From Cryptomeria japonica (Eukaryota > Streptophyta > Pinopsida > Cupressales > Cupressaceae): a stretch of 64,000 nucleotides of DNA. The position numbers and the translations under genes were made by a program. The notes under the pieces are model-generated. The model did not search any database. It saw only the letters and a program-made list of their open reading frames with translations, and had not been told where the DNA came from. Positions 55,915 through 64,000 of this stretch are shown here, piece by piece. The first letter of the stretch is position 1, and every line of letters starts with the position of its first letter. The stretch lies in NCBI RefSeq assembly GCF_030272615.1, contig NC_081415.1:106033796-106097795 (forward strand), in the 5' to 3' direction.

Positions 55915-56468
55915 TTGAAAAATACTAATCTTATTATTAATGAATTGGAATCTCAGCAACAAGTTTTATGGCATATGTACTTTGATGAAGCTTGCTCTAA
56001 GGAAGGATCTAGAGCAGGAGTTCTTTTTGTGTCCCCATCAGGTATGACTTTCAAATACTCTTTTCTGTTAGCTTTCCAATGTACAAATAACATAGCCGAA
56101 TATAAAGCTTTATTATTCGGGTTTGAAGTTGCTAAGAAGCATGGAATTCAATTGTTAAGAGTATTTGGGGATTCAGAGTTGGTGATTTCTCATATAAGGT
56201 CTAAATATGCATCCAAAAATGATTGTTTAAAAAGATATAAACATGTTGTTTGGGATGTGATTGAGCATTTTTGTGCATTTTGTATTGGCTAGATAGAAAG
56301 ATCAAGAAAATCATGGCTGATTTCTTAGCTAATGTTGCATTCAAGAATGATGATGTAACATTAATCGGTGTGTCTAGAGTTGAGATAAAAGCTAGGCCTT
56401 ATATTCCTAATAATATATATAACTGGCAAGTGTTTGCGGATGATGAAGATATTCTTAGATTCATATAG
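55915..56468 (+). pseudogene. Element K first RNase H (RVT_3 / archaeal-type), upstream of RT
   Basis: WHMYFDEACSKEGSRAGVLF, TNNIAEYKALLFGFEVAKKH and RVFGDSELVISHIRSKY match the RVT_3 RNase H family, with Asp, Glu and Asp catalytic residues present. The last part (IMADFLANVAF, carrying the fourth Asp) is in another frame, so a frameshift lies near 56280. It would remove RNA from RNA:DNA hybrids during reverse transcription. It sits between protease and RT, whereas published Tat elements have it after the Ty3 RNase H. Confidence 0.8.
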
Positions 56469-58140
56469 TGCATTGATGATTATGATGGACAAAAAATTGA
56501 TTGCAATGCATTAGTAGAAGTAGTGGAAGATAGAGAAACAGTGTTTGGAAATGACATGGTCCAGTTGGAAACCAATGAAATCCCTAGAGGATTGGTAGAA
56601 TTTGAAGGTATGTTCAGTCACAGTGATAGCCATTTGCATCAACAGTTAACCACCAAAATGGAAGAATTGGAGGAAGTGAATTTAGGGATAGAATCATCCC
56701 CTAAGTTGGTGTGAATTGGGAAGAACTTGGTTCCTCACATTAAGGTCAACCTCATTAAATTATTAAGAAAGTATAAACATGTTTTTGCTTGGTCTTATGA
56801 AGACTTGAAGGCGTATAGACAAGATCTATTTCAACATGAAGTCCCTTTGCATCTAGATGCTAAGCCTTTTCGACAAAAGCAAATACCTATCAACCCCCTT
56901 TTGGAAACCAAAATGCAACAAGAGTTAACCAAGTTGAGGGAAGGGGGGTCATTAAACCTATAAGATATTCATTATGGGTGTCTAATTTAGTCCCAGTTAG
57001 AAAGAACAATGGGGACATAAGGCTTTGTGTTGATTTTGGGAATTTGAATGTTGCTTCTTTGAAAGGCAACTATTCTTCCCCCAATATGGAGGCAATGTTG
57101 CAAAGAGTAACTGGGTGTGATTTGTTGTCCATGATGGAATTAGTGAAAGAGTTCGAACAGTTCAAGACTGCTTTTACCACCCCTTGGGGGACGTATGTAT
57201 ATGTAAGGATGCCATTTGGTTTAAAAAATACTGGAGCTACTTTTCAGAGAGAAATGGATGTAGCTTTCAAGGAATTTATCAACATCATCATGGTTATTGT
57301 GATGCTAAAAATGTTGTATATAGGAGGCATACACATATAATGAGAGAATAAAATGTAATTGAAAAGCTTAATTAAAAACTAGATTATAAATGCAAACCAT
57401 AAGCCTTCCTTGAAATGTCCCATTTTCCTCTATTCTTGAGGACCTTGAAGGTGTTGGATTGATGGGCTCTCAATGGAGCAATGACCTCCAAAGTGGCAAC
57501 TCAAGAGTTGAGTAGCTACTTGATCATGATTGACTATGGAGATGATATGAAATGCATGATTTAAGAAACTAGATTAACATGCTATGATCAATCCAAAAGC
57601 TAATAACTAGATAATTGAAAAGCAAAATTGCCTATAGTAAAAATGCCTAAATTGATATGAGATGGGATCCTTATGGCTCCAAAATGGGGGATATTTATAG
57701 GAATTCCAAGGCCAAAGCTAAGGTGGCAAGAATCGATGGTAATTAATCTCAACAAACTTGAGTTTGTTAATCTTAAATAGGGATTAGAAGACTTGATTAA
57801 TATGAGGAGACATTAATTAATCAAAGGGGGATATGAACTGAACTATATAAATAAATCATTTAGATTTATTTACTAGTAGAAGAAAAGAGAAATTAATTAA
57901 ATTGCTTGTGAATTCAATTAATTGGGAAGGTGAATTAATCAAATAACTGTGTATTTAATTAACTATCTTCAAATCATTTTTAGGTGTATACAATTGTGTA
58001 CCAGGATGATTTAACATGTTTCTCTAAAAGGGCAGATGACCACTGCGGGCACCTGGAAAAGGTTTTCAACAAAGCTCTAGAGTTTGGTTTTTCCTTAAAT
58101 CCAAAAGTGTCATTTTGCAGTTACTAAAGGGAAGTTGCTT
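56469..58140 (+). pseudogene. Element K reverse transcriptase, split by an LTR
   Basis: Starts with linker ETVFGNDMVQLETNEIPRGL, then RKYKHVFAWSYEDL, SNLVPVRKNNGDIRLCVDFG, QFKTAFTTPWGTYVYVRMPF and GLKNTGATFQREMDVAFKEF. The block with the first catalytic Asp (usually DGYSGYNQ-like) is deleted: LLSMMELVKEF runs straight into EQFKTAF. An LTR at 57300-57992 interrupts it after VIV; coding resumes at YQDDLTCFSKRADDHCGHL, the catalytic YxDD. Several stops and frame changes. About 69 bp present in H (after SKEGV) are deleted at 58165. Confidence 0.8.
57300..57992 (-). repeat. Solo LTR in K RT
   Basis: About 693 bp between two ATTG(TG) copies (57296 and 57993), as expected for a 4-6 bp target duplication. 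The minus strand starts TGTATACACCTAAAAATG. No internal region, so it is a solo LTR. H has its right part at the same RT position. Related to the J LTR by its start sequence. Confidence 0.75.
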
Positions 58141-58923
58141 GGGCATATTGTCTCCAAGGAAGGGGTTTCTTTCTTGGGAAAGGTGAATTTTGTTAGACGA
58201 TTCATTGCTAACTTTTCTGAAATAGTCAAACCTATTGTTAAGTTCCTTAAGAAAGATGCAAAGTTTTCTTGGGATGAAGAAGCTGCAAAGCCTTTTGGTA
58301 AAATTAAAAAGTCTATTCAGGAAGCACCAGTGTTGAAGTCCCCTAATTACAGTAAGCCTTTTTCGTTGTTCTCTTCTTCCTCATATCATATAGTGGCAAC
58401 AGTCCTTCTTCAAAAGGATGTTGCGGGATATGAACACCCTATTTCTTCATGTAGCAAATCTCTACAAGCTGCAGAGCTAAAATATGAAATCATGGAGAAG
58501 CAAGCATATGCCTTGGTTAAAGCTGCAAAAGCAATTAGGCCATATCTTGTGAATGCACAAATAATTGTTTATGTCCCTCATGCAGCTGTCAAGGACATCT
58601 TATCTCAGTCCGAGGTCACTAGCAAGAGGTGCAGGTGGATAACTCGGATCCAAGAGTTTGATTTACAAATTAAAATCACTAAACTAGTAAGAGGGTTAGG
58701 TCTTCCTAAGTTGATGGCCGAATCAAATTTCCTTGATATTGGAGTTAACAATGTAGAAATTGAGAATGTCATGGTCACAAGTATTGAAACACAACCTTGG
58801 TATTCAAAAGTAGTACATTTTCTGAGGGATACAACATACTCAGAGGGGCTGACCCCTAATGAAAGAAGGACATTGAAACTGAAGTCTCAAAAGTACATCC
58901 TTATTCAGGGTGATCTATATTAA
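58141..58923 (+). pseudogene. Element K Ty3-type RNase H, catalytic Asp missing
   Basis: Frame 58135-58923: VKFLKKDAKFSWDEEAAKPF, PFSLFSSSSYHIVATVLLQK, EIMEKQAYALVKAAKAIRPY and WITRIQEFDLQI. The usual Asp of the DAS motif is Ser here. It ends with the RNase H to integrase linker (MVTSIETQPWY). Presumably a structural remnant, since K has another RNase H upstream of RT. Confidence 0.8.
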
Positions 58924-60054
58924 TGAAATAGAGATTGAGCATTGTTTATGTGCTTAGATAAATTACAAGCTAGAAGGATGCTAACTGAAATACATAATGG
59001 AGTATGTGGAGGCCACTACTCTGCCAAGACCACAGGTGGCAAGATAGCCCGGGCTGGATACTATTGGCCTACTTTATTCAAATATGCCCATGAGTATGTC
59101 TGGAGGTGTGACCCATGCCAAAAAATTTCTTCCAAGTTAAAGTACAAAGGAACTTTGCCCCTGAACCCAGTTACAGTGGGAGCCCCTTTTGTCTAGTGAG
59201 GCATTGATTTTATTGGGGAAATAGTTGAGAATTTAGGAAGAGGTCATAGATGGATCATAGTGACCACTGATTACTTTACGAAGTGGATTGAAGCTATACC
59301 TACTAAGAAAGTCACTTGTAAAGTTGTCATTGAATTTCTAATGGATAATGTCATAAAAAGATTTGGTGTTCTTGTGAAACTGATAATGGATAATGCCATG
59401 ATCTCTAGATTAGAGGAATTTACTGCATTTTGTACCAGCCATGGAATAATCATGTCTTATTTTTTACCATAACATCCACAAGGTAATGGAAAAGCAGAGT
59501 CCAACAATAAAAGCCTTTTGAATGTTATTAAGAAAATCCTTTAGGAGAACAAAAGGTCTTGGGATCATAAATTAAAATTGGCCTTATCAGCAAACATAAT
59601 TACTATTAAGAAAGTAATTGGTGTATCACCATTTGAATTGGTTTGTGGCACAGAAATTAGGGTGTCAGTCAATAACCTTCTCCCTGTATATAAGTTCCTA
59701 CAAGCTAAGGAGTTGGAGTTGTCAGATCCCATGGAAGACAGAATGGTTCAAATGGTGGAAGTGGAAGAAATCAGGACTCTGAAACATAAAAGAAATTTGA
59801 AGATTTAGTTGCAGTCCAAGTATCTTTTTGACAAAAGAACCACATTGAGGAAGTTTCAAATAGGTGACTTGGTTGTTCTATGGAACACAAGAGGACAAGA
59901 TAAGGGAAAGCATAGAAAATTTGACTCATTATGGATGGGCCCTTCTATTGTTTGTGATCTTAATGGAAAAGACTCATACTTCTTGCAGACAATAAATGGT
60001 GAGGTACAAGAATTCCTAGTGCATGGACAATTCTTGAAGATTTACTTCTCTTAA
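58924..60054 (+). pseudogene. Element K integrase
   Basis: HHCC module (TEIHNGVCGGHYS ... WRCDPCQK), core with GIDFIGE (after two stops at about 59195), DYFTKWIEAIPTKK, IMDNAM and NGKAESNNK, giving the D, D and E residues. C terminus: RKFQIGDLVVLWNTRGQDKG, MGPSIVCDLNGKDSY. Stops at about 59470 and 59542. It keeps the Glu that H has lost. Confidence 0.8.
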
Positions 60055-60532
60055 GTTTCAAAAGTCCATGCACAGTAGGTTTTAGTTTGTACATAATTAG
60101 GTTTACTTTTGTTGGTTTCTTTTGGGCTTTTTTTTTTGTTTGTTCTCCAGAGTTTTCTGTGTTCTTGTGTTCGTCTCGCATCCAACCATCCCCAATCAGA
60201 ACCGCTATTATAACTTTTTTGATTATTGGCTAATTTTGTTCTTTAATCCTCTAAAATCTACAAAATTGTTCTTGGTTTATTTTTGCTCCTAAGGGTTGAT
60301 CTGCTAAGGGTTTTGGGTTCTCCTTTTTCGAATTTCTACATGATGAAGGTTTTTCCTTTCTATTCCTTCATTGCCTTTTTCCACTTAGGTGGAAGGGTCG
60401 GTCCATCATGAGAAAAGGTCCCCCCTTTAAGTTTTACCTTAGGTGGGTCATTAATATTGTTTTTAATTTTTTGCCTTCTCCTAAGTTTTTATTTCTTTGT
60501 CGAGCTTCGTAAAGATCATGCAAGTTCTAGTT
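60055..60532 (+). other. Element K region after integrase
   Basis: T-rich, no credible ORF, collinear with 33979-34457 of H. Confidence 0.5.
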
Positions 60533-61166
60533 GATCCAACGATGCGCGTGGTTTTGCAAAGGGAAGTAAACCGGTGTTTACCTTTCAGAAAGTAGCGAAA
60601 GATTAGTGGGCTTGACAGGTAGGCTAAGGAACGAGTTAAGGATCATGCATCTTGTTCATGATCCAATGGTTGTTTTTTTTTCACAAAGGGAAGATGCATG
60701 AAGTTTATGCTTCACGAAATAGCGAAAAGGTGGCGGGCCCGAGCAAAGCAGTCACGAGGAAGGCTAAAGGCCGAATATATTTTGGTTGATCAAATGGTTC
60801 ACATTGTTTCGTGATGAAAAGACGAGCAAAGTTTATCCTTCACAAAGGAACGAAAGGATGGTGGGCCCCAAAGCTAAGTGGATCACTTGGTTAAAGACCG
60901 AACATTTTTGATAAAATCTAGTGGTCGGCACTATTTTGCATGGTAAAGATACATGCTATTTACTCCACATGAAGAAGAGAAAAGGTAGTGGGCCCAGTGA
61001 AAGGATGGCTTGCAATTTAAAGAAAGTGTATCTCTGAGAATATCCAATGGTGCAAGTTGTTTCGTAGCCCAAAGTAACACAAAATATACTCTTCACGAAG
61101 CAGCGAAAAGGAGTTGGCTCTGATGTGGTGGGTTAGCTGGTGATATAGTTGGAGGCATGACTATTT
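60533..61166 (+). repeat. 127-bp tandem repeats of element K
   Basis: Units start at about 60533, 60660, 60788, 60914 and 61040, with the same order and spacing as H 34458-35092. Example core: TTTATGCTTCACGAAATAGC then GAAAAGG. Position by position they match H units rather than each other, so the array predates the H/K split. Confidence 0.8.
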
Positions 61167-61281
61167 TAAAAAGTGATTAGCCATTGGGACGCGTGGCTCC
61201 AACTAGATTTTAGGATCGGTCTGTTTGAAAAGGTGGCAGTGTTGATAAAATGCATGGTATGGTGAAACACATGGCAGTTCG

Positions 61282-63163
61282 GATGATGTTATAACAAGAG
61301 ATTGCAGAGAATTATGGAGAGTGCTAAAGTTAAAGTAGATGAGCTGAACAAAAGTCAAATCAAAATTTATAAGAAGGAACAGATAGTGAAATGATTATAT
61401 CTGAATGGGTAGAACCTTTACCGGAACATAGAGTTGAACCAGTTACTTCAGAAACATCAGAGAATTCTACAATAACTGAAGAACAAGGAAGAGGAACAAA
61501 GAATCAGAAGACTCCTAGGTATGTGAGATTGAATCATTTTGAAGATCAAATCAATGGGGATAAGAGCAATGGAGTGATGACAAGAAGAAGACTAGCAACT
61601 AATGAGGTATGTTTAATTTCACAAGTTGAACTGATATTAGTAATTAAGACATGTAAAGATAAATTTTGGTTAAAATCTATGGAAGAAGAATTAGATCAAA
61701 TTGATAAAAATAACACATGGACTTTGGTTCCCCAACCTAAAAATAAAAATGTTACTGGAACTTAATGGGTTTTTAGGAATAAATTGAATGAGGATGGTCA
61801 AGTTATAAGGAATAAGGCTAGATTGGTTTGTAAAGGATATTCTCAGAAGGAAGGAATTGATTATGGAGAGACTTTTGCACCGGTAGCTATGATTGAAGTT
61901 GTAAGATTATTTATTGCCTATGATGCTTATAAAAACTACAAGGTTTATCAAATGGATGTTAAATGTGCATTCTTGACTGGGAATCTTGATGAGGAAGTTT
62001 ATATTGAGCAACTTGATGGTTTTTCTCTATCAGATGATACAGATATGGTTTGCAATTTAAGGAAAGCTTTATATGGATTGAAACAAGCACCTAGAGCTTG
62101 GTATGCAAGGTTGGATAAATATCTTTTGAAGCTTGGTTTTACTAAGGGAAGTGCTGATAGTAATTTATATTCTAAAATCATTGATGATAATGAACTAATT
62201 GTTGAAGTATTTGTTGATGACATTATTTTTGGAGGTGAAGATAAATTATGCATAGAATTTTCTAAGAATATGGAGAAAGAATTTGAGATGTCTATGATTG
62301 GTGAGATGAAATTTTTCTTAGGTTTGTAGATTACTCTGACTGATAAAGACATTTTTATCTATGAAACTAAATATAATAAGGAATTGTTGAAGAAATTTGG
62401 TATGGGAGATTCTAAACCGGTAAGTACACCTATGGTTACAAGTGAGAAATTGACAAGAAAAGATGTTTCTACACCGGTAAATCCTACAAGATACAAATCT
62501 ATGATTAGATGTTTACTTTATTTGAATTAGACTAGGCCTGACATTATGAATGTTGTTTGTACTGTTTCAATATTTTAGAGTGATCCTAGACAAAATCATG
62601 AGATGGTAGTGAAAAGGATTTTTAGATACTTGCAAGGTACATCAGAATATGGCTTATGGTACCCTAAGGATGATAACTTTACTTTATGTGCATATACAGA
62701 TGTTGATTGGGCTGGAGATGTTGATGACCGGAAAAGTACTTTCATTGGAGCTTTATTTCTTGGAAAGAAGTTGGTTTCATAGATCAACAAGAAACAGTCA
62801 TATACTTCTTTATCTATAGCTAAAGTTGAGTATGTTGTTACTGCTACTAACTGTACACAAGTTTTATGGATGAAGCAAATGTTGAAGGATATAAAGGTGG
62901 ATTGTGATGCACCGGTAGTTATTCACTATGATAACTCTGTTATTATTGATATATCAAAGAATCCGACATTTCATTCTAAGACAAAGCACATATCTATCAA
63001 GTATAACTTTTTGAAGGAGAAGGTGGAAGAAAATGAAGTTAGACTGGTTTATGTGAACAATAAAGAACTTATTGTAGATATTTTTACTAAACCTTTATCC
63101 AAGGAAGCATTTGAGTACCTGAGAGACATATTGAGGGTTTCTGACCCTCCAATAGAGACTTGA
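61282..63163 (+). pseudogene. Element L copia RT and RNase H
   Basis: Integrase end and linker (TPRYVRLNHFEDQ), then [55 protein letters not shown] (first Asp), [20 protein letters not shown] and VFVDDIIF, the YVDDxxF-type catalytic motif. RNase H: YTDVDWAGDVDDRKST, KVEYVVTA and HYDNSVIIDISKNP, with HISIKYNFLKEKV and VDIFTKPLSKEAFEYLR at the end. Stops, mostly TAG, at about 61763, 62327, 62527, 62576 and 62779; otherwise one frame. The frame ends at TGA, 63161-63163. Confidence 0.85.
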
Positions 63164-63499
63164 TTGATGCAGTTTGACATCAATCCAACATGCATTATCA
63201 GAGATACTATTCATTCTGGCACTAATGTGGGATGCTACTGGTTAGAGGGAGTAGTCAACTTTGAGATTTAGAGGCTTATGTTTTTGCTTTGATATTTTTG
63301 TCAAATTTTTGGCATTGATGTCAAAGGGGGAGAGATAGTGACTTGAAAAAGTAAATATAAAAGGGGGAGAGATATTGATATTCAGAGCTATATGCAGTTG
63401 ATTGTTGGTTGTCTTCCACAAGGGGAGACTTGTTTGGCATTTCTTGGTACTTAGATGTTTTTCACATCTAGTGTTGCCATCAATGCCAAAGGGGGAGAT
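63164..63499 (+). other. Element L 3' end with three polypurine tracts
   Basis: Tracts at about 63323 (TCAAAGGGGGAGAGATAG), 63361 (AAAGGGGGAGAGATATTG) and 63487 (CAAAGGGGGAGAT, adjacent to the LTR). TTTGGCATTGATG (63308) and CATCAATGCCAAA (63478) are inverted repeats placed just upstream of two of the tracts. Confidence 0.65.
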
Positions 63500-64000
63500 T
63501 GTTGGCCATTTGGTGGAATTGATTATGTGTTGCATTGATGTTTTATTATTGATATCAATACTAGATGTTTGGATGCTTTACCAGCACCCTTCTGGTCCTG
63601 ATAGGCTGAGTGGTTTCTAGTTAACTTGGATCTGGCATGATCCGGTAGACTTCAGTATAATCTGGTGACAGAATTGGCATGTTCATGATACTTATACTCA
63701 TATTTGTTTAGTTGGTTTTGGTATAGTGAATGGATGCTATCCTACTTGCTTAGAAGATTGGTTTCTGGTTCCGACAAGGGTTTCATTAGCAGAACTTTTG
63801 GTGGAGATCTTTGATGAATTGCATAAGTGGTGTTGGTGCAACTTATGATTGAGTTTCAGGATGTTGTTGGTGATCATGTTTGAGACTTGGCATTTACAGA
63901 TCGTTGCTGAAGCGTGTGGACCTATACTTGGTCCCGATTGATCTAGGTTATGGACCGACATTAATGTAACGTGTGGATAGGACCTATGTTGTATTTTTGG
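63500..64000 (+). repeat. 3' LTR of element L, first 501 bp
   Basis: Starts TGTTGGCCATTTGG and is closely related to LTR M at 23909-24887. It runs off the window end. Confidence 0.85.

Larger units (their letters stand above)
41024..61281 (+). mobile_element. Element K: Ty3-type element with two RNase H domains, interrupted by J
   Basis: Leader, gag (41314-43464), [element J 43465-54748 plus duplicated ATAAC], protease, RVT_3-type RNase H, RT with an LTR inserted at the catalytic motif, Ty3-type RNase H, integrase, and 127-bp repeats. It is cut at about 61281 by element L, so its ORF-X and 3' LTR are absent. Collinear with H from RT onward. Confidence 0.8.
61282..64000 (+). mobile_element. 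Element L: 3' part of a copia element
   Basis: Begins inside the integrase C terminus, cut against K, then RT, RNase H, 3' end and the first 501 bp of the 3' LTR. Close to element C in sequence and order. Confidence 0.85.

Overview
This 64 kb window looks like repeat-packed intergenic DNA of a seed plant with a large genome. Every recognisable coding fragment belongs to a plant LTR retrotransposon or a LINE. I saw no host gene, tRNA, rRNA or CRISPR array. The depth of nesting, AT-rich sequence and many decayed reading frames suggest a genome that keeps old elements, perhaps a gymnosperm, but the sequence alone does not fix the species. Element letters used here are my own labels.

Layout, left to right. 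A (1-7516, +) is a Ty3-type element with gag and a broken protease but no reverse transcriptase (RT) or integrase (IN); its 5' LTR is cut by the window edge. B (7517-11107, -) is a truncated relative of A. An LTR called N (11108-11530, +) and a LINE remnant (11531-12899, +) follow. C is a minus-strand copia element split into 12900-13713 and 20218-23896 by D (13714-20217, +), whose insertion duplicated AAGGT. D has gag and a long non-pol ORF, with no RT or IN. M (23909-24887) is an LTR cut by G (24888-about 31643, -), which has the same plan as D. H (about 31644-41023, +) is the 3' half of a Ty3-type element: RT end, RNase H, IN, 127-bp tandem repeats, a large extra ORF, then an LTR. That LTR is followed by a primer binding site and the gag of K (41024-about 61281, +), so H and K form a tandem pair that appears to share one LTR. 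J (43465-54748, +) is a complete 11.3 kb element inside K, flanked by ATAAC on both sides. L (about 61282 to the window end, +) is a copia element with RT, RNase H and the start of its 3' LTR.

How the parts relate. Only C, H/K and L carry polymerase domains. A/B, D, G and J keep gag but lack RT and the IN core, so they would need enzymes from other elements to move. D, G and H also carry long extra ORFs with no recognisable enzyme domain. K has an unusual domain order: protease, an RNase H of the RVT_3 type, RT, a second RNase H without its usual first catalytic aspartate, then IN.

Most coding fragments are pseudogenes. Several keep one frame over kilobases and are broken mainly by TAG and TGA codons, as expected if methylated CAG and CGA codons decayed by C-to-T change. 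The least expected non-coding signal is a set of GC-rich hairpins (GGAC...GTCC arms, 27-30 nt) repeated through the LTRs and leaders of A and B.
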